From: DASUXY01 sp035301985
GTDB taxonomy: Bacteria > Bacillota > Bacilli > Bacillales > Amphibacillaceae
DNA: 64,000 nucleotides
Assembly: GCA_035301985.1 (NCBI GenBank)
Contig: DATGTE010000049.1
Span: forward strand, 1 to 64,000
Direction: 5' to 3'
A model generated the notes under the pieces. The model was not told where the DNA came from. It did not search any database and saw only the letters and a list, made by a program, of their open reading frames with translations. Numbering within the stretch: position 1 is the stretch's first letter; each line of letters begins with the position of its first letter. Shown here in pieces: positions 15,568 to 23,844 of this stretch. The position numbers and the translations under genes were made by a program.

Positions 15568-17673
15568 ATGGAGACGTTTTTACTCATTAATTTGCTGGCA
15601 TTTATTGCAGTGACTGCATATGGGATTTATTTGTTTGCCAGAGTCGTAGCTACTAGAGTCTCATATATTAAACTTGGAAAAAAGTCTGAATTTGACCGCG
15701 ATATAAAAGAACAAATTCAGAGAGTTATAACGATTGTCTTCGGTCAATCGAAACTGTTAAAGGACAAAAAATCCGGAGCGATTCACGTCATGATGTTCTA
15801 TGGGTTTATCCTAGTACAGTTCGGTGCGATTGATATGTTCATTAAGGGCTTAGCACCGGGTAAACATTTACCATTTGGATCGCTTTACCCTGGTTTTACA
15901 TTTTTCCAGGAACTCGTAACGTTGATGATTTTAGTAGCAGTGGTTTGGGCATTTTATCGACGTTATATTGAGAAACTTGTCCGACTGAAACGTGGTTTTT
16001 ATGCCGGCTTAGTATTATTGTTCATCGGTACATTGATGCTTTCCGTACTGTTTGGAAATGGAATGTTACAGCTTTGGCATGAAACAGGGACGACTTGGTC
16101 AGAACCAGTTGCCAGTTTGATAGCGACGGCGTTTAGTTGGATGTCACCGACAGCTGCAATGGTAGCTTTCTATGTTGCTTGGTGGATTCACACCATTACG
16201 ATTTTAGTGTTTCTTGTGTACATTCCTCAATCAAAGCATGCGCATTTAATTGCTGCACCGATTAACGTATTTGTGAGCAAGCGCGTACCAGGTAAGTTGA
16301 AAAAATTGGACTTTGAATTTGATGATGATGTAGCGGAAGAAGATATTTCTTTCGGAGTCGGTAAAATAGAAGATTTTGAACAGCTACAAATGATCGATTT
16401 TTATGCATGTGTGGAGTGCGGACGTTGTACAGATGTTTGTCCAGCAGCGACCACTGGGAAAATGTTGTCACCGATGGATCTCATGATTAAGTTACGTGAC
16501 CATTTAACGAATAAAGGGGCAGCCATTACAGGGAAGACACCATGGGTTCCGTCCTATGCCTTTGCCGGTACAGCTGGAAATATGGCAAGTGCTGGTCAGG
16601 AAGAAGCAGCCGCAGCAATCGAAAGTAAGAGTTTGATTGGTGATGTGATTACGGAAGAAGAGCTGAACGCTTGTACAACATGCCGTAACTGTGAAGACGC
16701 TTGTCCTGTAATGAACGAACATGTTGATAAAATCATTGACCTTCGCCGTTATCTCGTTATGACGGAAGGAAAAATGGATGCAGACGTTCAACGTGCTGTT
16801 ATGAATATCGAGCGTCAAGGAAACCCGTGGGGACTTTCGAAAAAGGATCGTACGAAATGGCGTGAATTGGACGAAACGGCATACATTCCAACGATTAAAG
16901 AACTGAAAAAAGAAGGGAAAGATTTTGAGTACCTATTTTGGGTGAGCTCGATGGGTGCTTATGATAGCCGTAGTCAAAAAATCGCTATTGCTTTTGCTAA
17001 ATTGATGAATGAAGCAGGCGTTAGCTTTGCCATATTAGGAAACCGTGAAGCAAATTCTGGGGATACAGCTCGTAGAATCGGTAATGAGTTTTTATTCCAA
17101 GAAATTGCTGAGAAAAATATTAAACAATTTGAAAAAAATGGCGTGACGAAGATTGTTACAATCGACCCGCATGCTTATAACATCTTTAAAAATGAATATC
17201 CAGACTTCGGCTATGAAGCAGAAGTATACCACCATACACAATTGTTATATGATCTCGTTATGAATGGTAAACTGAAGCCGAAACGACCGATTAATGAAAA
17301 GTTAACCTATCATGATTCTTGCTATTTAGGACGATATAATGGCGTGTATGATCCACCGCGAGAAATATTACAAGCGATTCCTGGTATTGAGCTTGTCGAA
17401 ATGGACCGCACGAAAGAAAACGGTATGTGTTGTGGAGCCGGCGGTGGCTTGATGTGGACAGAAGAGACGACTGGAAACCGCATTAATGTTGCTCGTACCG
17501 AACAAGCAATGGCCGTGAACCCGTCGATGATTTCGAGTGCTTGTCCATATTGCTTGACGATGTTAAGTGATGGTACGAAAGCAAAAGAAGTCGAAGATGA
17601 TATCGGAACAATGGACGTTGCAGAAATACTAGCACTGTCAGTAATTGTCGAAGAAGATGAAAAAACAGCTTGA
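15568..17673 (+). CDS. fadF: Membrane iron-sulfur oxidoreductase FadF
   Basis: 701-residue protein thought to take electrons from acyl-CoA dehydrogenases (through EtfAB) into the menaquinone pool during beta-oxidation. The N-terminal part (residues 1-240) has six hydrophobic segments like NarI-type cytochrome b. Two 4Fe-4S motifs follow: CVECGRCTDVCP from residue 281 and CTTCRNCEDACP from 369. The HdrB/D-like CCG domains carry Cys585 (HDSCYLGRYNG), Cys621-622 (CCGAGGG) and SACPYC. Start ATG follows AAAGGGGGAT. B. subtilis fadF sits beside acdA and rpoE. Here mmgABC, tetR and icmF have joined the locus. Confidence 0.92.
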   Translation: METFLLINLLAFIAVTAYGIYLFARVVATRVSYIKLGKKSEFDRDIKEQIQRVITIVFGQSKLLKDKKSGAIHVMMFYGFILVQFGAIDMFIKGLAPGKHLPFGSLYPGFTFFQELVTLMILVAVVWAFYRRYIEKLVRLKRGFYAGLVLLFIGTLMLSVLFGNGMLQLWHETGTTWSEPVASLIATAFSWMSPTAAMVAFYVAWWIHTITILVFLVYIPQSKHAHLIAAPINVFVSKRVPGKLKKLDFEFDDDVAEEDISFGVGKIEDFEQLQMIDFYACVECGRCTDVCPAATTGKMLSPMDLMIKLRDHLTNKGAAITGKTPWVPSYAFAGTAGNMASAGQEEAAAAIESKSLIGDVITEEELNACTTCRNCEDACPVMNEHVDKIIDLRRYLVMTEGKMDADVQRAVMNIERQGNPWGLSKKDRTKWRELDETAYIPTIKELKKEGKDFEYLFWVSSMGAYDSRSQKIAIAFAKLMNEAGVSFAILGNREANSGDTARRIGNEFLFQEIAEKNIKQFEKNGVTKIVTIDPHAYNIFKNEYPDFGYEAEVYHHTQLLYDLVMNGKLKPKRPINEKLTYHDSCYLGRYNGVYDPPREILQAIPGIELVEMDRTKENGMCCGAGGGLMWTEETTGNRINVARTEQAMAVNPSMISSACPYCLTMLSDGTKAKEVEDDIGTMDVAEILALSVIVEEDEKTA

Positions 17674-17707
17674 TACAAAATATTTTTTCGATTATGATAG
17701 TTTAAAA

Positions 17708-17736
17708 GAGGGGATTTACAATTCCCCTCCTTTTTT
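17708..17736 (+). terminator. Intrinsic terminator after fadF
   Basis: GAGGGGA (17708-17714) pairs with TCCCCTC (17723-17729), followed by six T. Confidence 0.8.
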
Positions 17737-17749
17737 AAAAAAGATACTC

Positions 17750-17765
17750 GAGCGAGCGTTCGTTC
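17750..17765. promoter_or_regulatory. Candidate TetR-family operator
   Basis: GAGCGAGC directly followed by GTTCGTTC, an imperfect 16-base palindrome (6 of 8 pairs). It lies between the fadF terminator and mmgA, and the cluster encodes a TetR regulator. The assignment is inferred from shape and position only. Confidence 0.4.
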
Positions 17766-17770
17766 AAGAA

Positions 17771-17785
17771 AAGAAAGCGTTAACA
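17771..17785 (+). promoter_or_regulatory. Near-consensus cre site upstream of mmgA
   Basis: AAGAAAGCGTTAACA differs from the cre consensus WTGNAANCGNWNNCW only at the second base. The B. subtilis mmg operon is known to be CcpA-repressed. Confidence 0.5.
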
Positions 17786-17837
17786 TAATTTTACATTTTT
17801 GTACAAGGAACGTTCTGAAAACAGCCATAGTTCTAAA

Positions 17838-17870
17838 AAGGAAGTCTTCGCAAGATCTTCTTCCTTGTTT
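17838..17870 (+). terminator. Hairpin before mmgA, possible attenuator
   Basis: AAGGAAG (17838-17844) pairs with CTTCCTT (17860-17866) followed by a short GTTT. An inner CTTCGCAAG hairpin is also possible. The T run is weak, so termination is uncertain. Confidence 0.4.
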
Positions 17871-17952
17871 CTCTCTGAACTGTAAAGGCTAAGATAATTC
17901 ATTGATTACGTAGTGTTAACAATCATCAAATAAAAAAGAAAGGAATGGTTTC

Positions 17953-19140
17953 ATGAGGAAAACAGTTATCGTATCTGGTGCGAGAACGCCATTCGGTAAA
18001 TTTGGAGGCGGACTAAAGTCATTGACTGCTGCCCAATTGGGAGGAAAGGCGATTCGCGCTGCTTTGGAACAAGCGGAGATCGACGAGTCAGCAATTGATG
18101 AAGTGATCATGGGAACGGTTTTACAAGGAGGCCAAGGGCAAATTCCGTCACGTCAAGCAGCTAGAGAAGCGGGAATCCCGTGGAATGTGAAGACGGAGAC
18201 GATTAACAAAGTTTGTGCTTCTGGATTGCGCAGTGTCACATTAGCCGATCAACTCATTCGTTTAGGTGACGAAGAAGTCATTGTTGCCGGTGGAATGGAG
18301 AGTATGTCGAACGCTCCATACTTTTTACCGGATGCACGTTGGGGTCATCGAATGGGTGATAAGCGTGTGAAAGATATGATGATTCACGATGGTTTAACGT
18401 GCTCATTCACTCAGGTACATATGGGGACGTATGGAAATGATACAGCTGAAAAATTTGAAATGACGAGAGAAGCGCAAGATGAGTGGTCCTACCGTAGCCA
18501 TAAACGAGCCATCCAAGCGATTGAAGATGGAAAGTTTGCGGATGAAATTGTACCTGTGGATGTACCACAGCGTAAAGGAGATCCGATTACGGTAGATACA
18601 GATGAAGCTCCGCGCAAAGATACCAGTTTAGAAAAGCTCGCTCAATTACGCCCGGCCTTTGATCCAGACGGAACAATTACTGCAGGAAATGCTCCAGGTG
18701 TAAATGATGGTGCCTGTGCATTTGTAACGATGTCAGATGAAAAGGCACAAGAGTTAGGAAAAACTCCTATGGCAACTATACTTGGTCATGCAGAAGTAGC
18801 CGTTGAAGCACAAAATTTCCCAGAAACCCCTGGATTAGTGATTAATAAATTGCTAGAAAAGACCGGTTACTCTAAAGACGATATTGATTTGTTTGAAATC
18901 AACGAAGCTTTCGCTGTCGTATCGCTGGCCAGTGGAAAAATTGCTGGAATTGACATGGAAAAAGTGAATGTAAATGGTGGGGCGGTAGCTTTAGGACACC
19001 CAATTGGTGCAAGTGGTGCACGAATTATCCTAACACTGATTCACGAGTTGAAGCGTCGTGGCGGTGGTTTAGGCGTTGCTGCGATTTGTAGTGGTGGCGG
19101 CCAAGGAGATGCGATTTTGATTGAAGTTCCGAAACTATAA
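17953..19140 (+). CDS. mmgA: Acetyl-CoA acetyltransferase (thiolase) MmgA
   Basis: 395-residue thiolase catalysing cleavage or formation of acetoacetyl-CoA, the last beta-oxidation step. The nucleophile is Cys88 in NKVCASGLRS. The conserved GGAVALGHPIGASGAR carries the catalytic His, and Cys379 lies in CSGGGQGDA. Start ATG follows GAAAGGA. It is followed by mmgB after 276 bases. A near-consensus cre and a possible TetR operator lie upstream. Confidence 0.92.
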   Translation: MRKTVIVSGARTPFGKFGGGLKSLTAAQLGGKAIRAALEQAEIDESAIDEVIMGTVLQGGQGQIPSRQAAREAGIPWNVKTETINKVCASGLRSVTLADQLIRLGDEEVIVAGGMESMSNAPYFLPDARWGHRMGDKRVKDMMIHDGLTCSFTQVHMGTYGNDTAEKFEMTREAQDEWSYRSHKRAIQAIEDGKFADEIVPVDVPQRKGDPITVDTDEAPRKDTSLEKLAQLRPAFDPDGTITAGNAPGVNDGACAFVTMSDEKAQELGKTPMATILGHAEVAVEAQNFPETPGLVINKLLEKTGYSKDDIDLFEINEAFAVVSLASGKIAGIDMEKVNVNGGAVALGHPIGASGARIILTLIHELKRRGGGLGVAAICSGGGQGDAILIEVPKL

Positions 19141-19416
19141 AAGATGACTCTATCGTTCATTGCTAGCTCTTAGGAAGTATAAGAGATATGCGACATATCG
19201 GACGCAGATCGATTTAACCGTTTTCCTAATGATAGAGGCCGTCGCCTTGGACGTTTATCCTCATCAGGCTTGTTATTAATCTCTCTGAGGGATAAAAATA
19301 ACGGCTGTGAAAATGCGGCGGCTCGTCTATACAGAAGAAACATATATGTCTCATGGAACGGATAGAAACCACTCAAAAAGTCAACAAAGGTTTAAACAAC
19401 TTAGGAGGTTATTTTT
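19141..19416 (+). other. Intergenic region mmgA-mmgB
   Basis: 276 bases without a supported gene. ATCCTC/GAGGGAT and GTTATT/AATAAC can pair around 19256-19310. No clear terminator or promoter. Confidence 0.4.
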
Positions 19417-20268
19417 ATGGCTATTGAAAAAGTAATGGTTATTGGTGCTGGTCAAATGGGCTCAGGGATTGCTCAAGTCTTTGCCCAATCTGGATTTGAA
19501 GTCCTTTTAAACGACATGAATGAACAGGCTCTAGACAAAGGCATGAACAACATTGAAAAACTCCTCGAAAGAGCTGTCGAAAAAGAACGGATGACAGAAC
19601 AAGCTAAAGAGGAAACGATTGCAAGATTATCAAAATCTACTGACTTAAAAGATGCAGAGGATCGCGATCTTATCGTTGAAGCAGTTGTTGAAAATATGGA
19701 TGTCAAAGCAGATGTCTTTAAACAGTTGGATGAGATTGCTCCGAAGCATGCCATTTTGGCGACAAACACATCATCCCTACCGATTACACAAATTGCAGCT
19801 GTTACGAATCGTCCTGAACAGGTGATTGGTATGCACTTTATGAATCCGGTTCCTGTTATGAAGCTTGTGGAAGTAATTCGCGGCCTACAAACGAGCGATG
19901 AAACCTATGAAGCTATCGAAAAAGCAGCCAACGATTTAAATAAAACATCTGTAGAAGTCAATGATTATCCTGGCTTCGCTGCAAACCGAATCCTCATGCC
20001 GATGATCAATGAAGCAATCTACACAGTATACGAAGGAGTCGCTACACCAGAAGACGTCGATACGGTGATGAAACTCGGGATGAATCATCCGATGGGACCT
20101 CTTACATTAGCTGATTTTATCGGCTTGGATACTTGTCTTTACATTATGGAGGTTCTCTACGAAGGATTTGGTGATAGTAAATACCGTCCATGTCCATTAT
20201 TGAGACAATATGTTAACGCTGGCTGGCTCGGTAAGAAGTCTGGTCGAGGATTTTATACGTATCAATAA
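19417..20268 (+). CDS. mmgB: 3-hydroxybutyryl-CoA dehydrogenase MmgB
   Basis: 283-residue NAD(P)-dependent dehydrogenase oxidising (S)-3-hydroxybutyryl-CoA to acetoacetyl-CoA. Rossmann motif GAGQMGSGIAQ near residues 10-20. Catalytic His in GMHFMNPVPVMKLVE. C-terminal GLDTCLYIMEVLYEGFGDSK is typical of the family. Start ATG follows TAGGAGGT. It sits between mmgA and mmgC as in the B. subtilis mmg operon. Confidence 0.92.
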   Translation: MAIEKVMVIGAGQMGSGIAQVFAQSGFEVLLNDMNEQALDKGMNNIEKLLERAVEKERMTEQAKEETIARLSKSTDLKDAEDRDLIVEAVVENMDVKADVFKQLDEIAPKHAILATNTSSLPITQIAAVTNRPEQVIGMHFMNPVPVMKLVEVIRGLQTSDETYEAIEKAANDLNKTSVEVNDYPGFAANRILMPMINEAIYTVYEGVATPEDVDTVMKLGMNHPMGPLTLADFIGLDTCLYIMEVLYEGFGDSKYRPCPLLRQYVNAGWLGKKSGRGFYTYQ

Positions 20269-20419
20269 GAATTAGTAATCGATGCACCATCTGTTTGTAC
20301 AAAAAATGTAGTTTTACGATTGATCATTTTTACAAGTGAATATAGAAGTATATCTAGGAGCGTGGTCAGTCCCGAGGGGGAACAACACGATTTAAAAAGG
20401 ACATACAGGGGGAAACAAC

Positions 20420-21559
20420 ATGAACTTACAGTTTACAGAAGAACAAGAAATGATGCGTAAAATGGTTCGTGACTTTGCACAGGAAGAAGTATCTAAGGAA
20501 GTCGAGCGAATGGAAGAGGAAGGTCGGTTTCCAAGGGAATTAATTCAGAAAATGGGTTCGCTTGGATTAATGGGAATTCCAATCCCTGAAGAGTATGGTG
20601 GAAGTGGAATGGACTTTACATCATACATTATAGCGATTAATGAATTGGCTAAAGTAAGTGCAACTTTAGGTGTTATTTTATCCGTTCATACATCGGTAGG
20701 AACGAACCCTATCTTATACTTTGGTAATGAAGAACAAAAAAGACATTACATTCCGAAGCTAGCTTCAGGGGAATATCTAGGGGCGTTTGCCTTAACAGAG
20801 CCTAGTGCGGGATCGGATGCAGCTAGTATTAATACAAGAGCTGTCAAGGAAGGCGATCATTATGTATTGAATGGTTCCAAAATTTTTATTACAAATGGTG
20901 GTGAAGCCGATACATACATCACCTTTGCCCGTACGAGTGAAGAAAAAGGATCCAAAGGTGTCAGTGCCTTTATTGTCGAAAAAGATACACCTGGTTTAGT
21001 CATTGGAGCGAATGAAAAGAAAATGGGTCTACATGGCTCTCCTACTGTGGAGCTTAGCTTTGACCAATGTAGGGTTCCCGCTACACAACTTCTCGGTGAA
21101 GAAGGCCAAGGCTTTAAGATTGCAATGTCCAATTTGAATGTAGGTCGGATTGGGATTGCTGCACAGTCTTTAGGAATTGGTGAAGCTGCATTAGAGCATT
21201 CCATTGCCTATGCAAAAGAACGTGAGCAATTCGGAAAGCCGATCGCTCACCTGCAAGGAATCTCTTTCAAGCTAGCTGATATGGCTACACAAGTAGAAGC
21301 AGCTAGATTATTAACCTACCGTGCCGCCTCGCTCGTCCAACAAGGATTACCATGTAGTAAAGAAGCGTCGATGGCGAAGATGTTTGCATCGCAAACTGCT
21401 CGTGAAGCTGCGATTGAAGCAGTACAAGTATACGGTGGATATGGCTATACAGAAGACTACCCAGTCGAACGTTTATTTAGAGACTCTAAAGTAACTGAAA
21501 TATATGAAGGTACGAATGAGATTCAACGAATTGTCATCGGGAAACAATTATTGCGCTAG
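20420..21559 (+). CDS. mmgC: Acyl-CoA dehydrogenase MmgC
   Basis: 379-residue flavin acyl-CoA dehydrogenase, closest in remembered sequence to B. subtilis MmgC: VILSVHTSVGTNPILYFGNE, NLNVGRIGIAAQSLGI. Introduces the alpha-beta double bond and gives electrons to ETF. FAD/substrate motifs AFALTEPSAGSDA and FITNGGEADTY. Catalytic Glu363 lies in YEGTNEIQR. Start ATG follows AGGGGGAAA. A long hairpin (21572-21615) separates it from the paralogue acdA. Confidence 0.92.
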   Translation: MNLQFTEEQEMMRKMVRDFAQEEVSKEVERMEEEGRFPRELIQKMGSLGLMGIPIPEEYGGSGMDFTSYIIAINELAKVSATLGVILSVHTSVGTNPILYFGNEEQKRHYIPKLASGEYLGAFALTEPSAGSDAASINTRAVKEGDHYVLNGSKIFITNGGEADTYITFARTSEEKGSKGVSAFIVEKDTPGLVIGANEKKMGLHGSPTVELSFDQCRVPATQLLGEEGQGFKIAMSNLNVGRIGIAAQSLGIGEAALEHSIAYAKEREQFGKPIAHLQGISFKLADMATQVEAARLLTYRAASLVQQGLPCSKEASMAKMFASQTAREAAIEAVQVYGGYGYTEDYPVERLFRDSKVTEIYEGTNEIQRIVIGKQLLR

Positions 21560-21571
21560 GATGTTAAAAGC

Positions 21572-21615
21572 GTGAATGGAAAATCGACAGACTAATTGGT
21601 CGGTTTTCCATTCAC
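21572..21615. repeat. Long intergenic hairpin between mmgC and acdA
   Basis: GTGAATGGAAAA (21572-21583) pairs with TTTTCCATTCAC (21604-21615), extended by CGAC/GTCG across single-base mismatches. Sixteen or so base pairs but no T run. It may protect the upstream mRNA or partly end transcription. Confidence 0.6.
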
Positions 21616-21698
21616 ATCAAAACACTAGCCTGTTAGAATAGAAGAGTAGCGATAAAAAGTATGAATCAGATATTCGAACAAACGAGGAGGAATAGAGA

Positions 21699-22838
21699 AT
21701 GGATTTTCAATTGACAGAAGAACAAAAAATGCTTCGACAAATGGTTCGAGATTTTGCAGAAAATGAAGTAGAACCGACAGCGGCAGAACGAGATGAAGAA
21801 GAACGTTTTGACCGAGGTATTTTTGATCAAATGGCTGAGCTCGGTTTAACGGGCATTCCGTGGCCGGAAGAATATGGCGGCATTGGCTCCGACTTTGTCA
21901 GCTATGTCATCGCTGTCGAAGAGCTATCTCGCGTTTGTGCATCCACTGGTGTAACTCTATCAGCTCACTTATCACTTGCGAGCTGGCCGATTTACAAGTA
22001 TGGAAATGAAGAGCAAAAGAAAAATTTTCTTTACCGTTTAGCGACAGGTGAAGCGCTAGGTGCTTACGCGTTATCGGAGCCTGGTGCCGGCAGTGATGTC
22101 GCCTCGATGAAAATGACTGCCAAAGAAGACGGTGATGATTACATTCTTAATGGAAATAAAGTGTGGATTACAAATGGAGAAGTCGCTGACATTTATATCG
22201 TTTTTGCGAAAACAGATACCGATGCTAAACATCGTGGGATCAGTGCTTTTATTGTTGAAAAAGGGACGGAAGGGTTTTCGTTCGGTAAAAAAGAAAAGAA
22301 ACTTGGCATCCGCTCATCCCCTACGACAGAATTGATTTTTGAAAATTGCCGTATTCCAAAAGAAAACATGCTCGGTGAAGAAGGAGAAGGCTTCAAAATT
22401 GCAATGACGACGCTTGATGGGGGACGAAATGGTATTGCAGCTCAAGCTGTGGGAATTGCTCAAGGTGCCCTCGATGCATCGATTGCTTATGCGAAAGAGC
22501 GTGAACAATTTGGCAAGCCAATCGCTTATAATCAAGGTATTTCCTTCAAGCTAGCAGATATGGCGACAGAGGTTGAAGCTGCTCGACTATTAACATATCA
22601 AGCGGCATGGCTAGAGTCACAAGGGTTGCCTTACGGTAAAGCGAGCGCCATGTCAAAACTATACGCAGGAGATGCAGCAATGCGTGTTACAGTTGAAGCG
22701 GTACAAGTGTTTGGAGGATATGGATATACAAAAGATTATCCGGTTGAACGATATATGCGTGATGCGAAAATCACCCAAATCTACGAAGGAACCAATGAAA
22801 TTCAGCGTCTCGTAATCGGTCGAATGTTAACAAAATAA
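21699..22838 (+). CDS. acdA: Acyl-CoA dehydrogenase AcdA
   Basis: 379-residue acyl-CoA dehydrogenase close to B. subtilis AcdA: GLTGIPWPEEYGGIGSDF, TLDGGRNGIAAQAVGIA, and GGYGYTKDYPVERYMRD. Catalytic Glu363 lies in YEGTNEIQR. A paralogue of mmgC two genes on. The two differ in the substrate-pocket region (SAHLSLASWP here against SVHTSVGTNP), suggesting different acyl chains (branched or short). Start ATG follows GAGGAGGAA. AcdA is linked to FadF and rpoE in B. subtilis, as here. Confidence 0.92.
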   Translation: MDFQLTEEQKMLRQMVRDFAENEVEPTAAERDEEERFDRGIFDQMAELGLTGIPWPEEYGGIGSDFVSYVIAVEELSRVCASTGVTLSAHLSLASWPIYKYGNEEQKKNFLYRLATGEALGAYALSEPGAGSDVASMKMTAKEDGDDYILNGNKVWITNGEVADIYIVFAKTDTDAKHRGISAFIVEKGTEGFSFGKKEKKLGIRSSPTTELIFENCRIPKENMLGEEGEGFKIAMTTLDGGRNGIAAQAVGIAQGALDASIAYAKEREQFGKPIAYNQGISFKLADMATEVEAARLLTYQAAWLESQGLPYGKASAMSKLYAGDAAMRVTVEAVQVFGGYGYTKDYPVERYMRDAKITQIYEGTNEIQRLVIGRMLTK

Positions 22839-22867
22839 GTATAGGTAACTTTTCATCATTACAAGCT

Positions 22868-22914
22868 AGCCCGTTTAGGTTAAGACGAATGAATGTTCGT
22901 CTTAAGGGCGGGCT
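22868..22914 (+). terminator. Large hairpin after acdA, probable terminator
   Basis: AGCCCG (22868-22873) with CGGGCT (22909-22914), and TTAAGACGAA (22880-22889) with TTCGTCTTAA (22895-22904). The T tract after it is weak. The inner GACGAA-TGAATG-TTCGTC could also be a TetR-family operator just ahead of the tetR gene. Confidence 0.55.
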
Positions 22915-23003
22915 GGCTTCTATATAAATGAGCCACTTTAAAGCCTCTTTGATCACATCACCAAAGACTTGTATGACGGTAAATTATAAGGAGGGGATGT
23001 GAC

Positions 23004-23621
23004 ATGGTAGAAGATGGACTTTCTTCAGTGAAAAGCAAAGAATTAATTGAAAAACGTCGTAAACAAATGATTCAAGGGGCGATTACTCTTTTTAAAGAGA
23101 AAGGGTTTCACCGAACAACGACTCGCGAACTTGCTAAACAATCAGGGTTTAGTATCGGAACACTTTATGAATATATACGGACAAAAGAGGACGTATTATT
23201 TTTAGTGTGTGATTCGATTTATGAACAAGTGCGCGAGCGATTGATGGAAAAAATTGACTTGGAAAATCCGACTGTTGATAACTTCATAAATGTTGTGAAG
23301 TCATATTTTATCTTAATGGATGAGATGCAAGAAGAAGTACTCATCATGTATCAAGAAGTCAAGTCACTTAAAAAAGAAGACATCGACTATGTCTTGGAGA
23401 AGGAACGTGACATGGTCAGTATGTTAGAGCGAGTTATTGATACTTGTGTACCTAAAAAACTACCGTCACGTGATGTTACGTTAATAGCGAACAATATTTT
23501 CATTCAAGGGCAGATGTGGGGATTTAGAAGATGGATGTTACAAAAACAGTTTACGCTTGAAGAATATATCGATCGCCAAATTCATTTCCTTTTAAAAGCA
23601 CTCGATATCCACGAAGCTTAA
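23004..23621 (+). CDS. TetR/AcrR-family transcriptional regulator
   Basis: 205-residue TetR regulator with N-terminal HTH (residues about 20-65: GAITLFKEKGFHRTTTRELAKQSGF, SIGTLYEYIRTKEDVL) and an all-helical ligand domain. Sequence differs from FadR (YsiA), so it is probably a separate local regulator, most likely sensing an acyl-CoA. Start ATG follows AAGGAGGGG. It sits between acdA and icmF. Candidate operators are the palindromes at 17750-17765 and 22884-22901. Confidence 0.85.
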   Translation: MVEDGLSSVKSKELIEKRRKQMIQGAITLFKEKGFHRTTTRELAKQSGFSIGTLYEYIRTKEDVLFLVCDSIYEQVRERLMEKIDLENPTVDNFINVVKSYFILMDEMQEEVLIMYQEVKSLKKEDIDYVLEKERDMVSMLERVIDTCVPKKLPSRDVTLIANNIFIQGQMWGFRRWMLQKQFTLEEYIDRQIHFLLKALDIHEA

Positions 23622-23844
23622 TATACTGTTAATCAATCGTTTGTACAAAATGAGGGGGGACCTTAAAAACCGCTATGCATTGAAGGTTATCGAATGATTT
23701 CATGCACTAGAGGGGATAAGGGCAAACCTCACCGTGAATAGACTGAAGATTGACTACTATCCGAATGGTCTATAAAAATGAATTAGATTAAGGATGGGCA
23801 AGGGAGTTTCATATTATGTAATCATATATAAGGGGGTTTTAATT
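23622..23844 (+). other. Leader region upstream of icmF
   Basis: 223 bases without a gene. I looked for a cobalamin riboswitch, since icmF needs B12, and saw no B12-box. TTGACT near 23752 with TATAAA downstream is a possible promoter but the spacing (15) is short. Confidence 0.35.

Noticed and set aside
23622..23844. Cobalamin riboswitch upstream of icmF
   Set aside because: Looked for because the enzyme needs B12; no B12-box or conserved core found.
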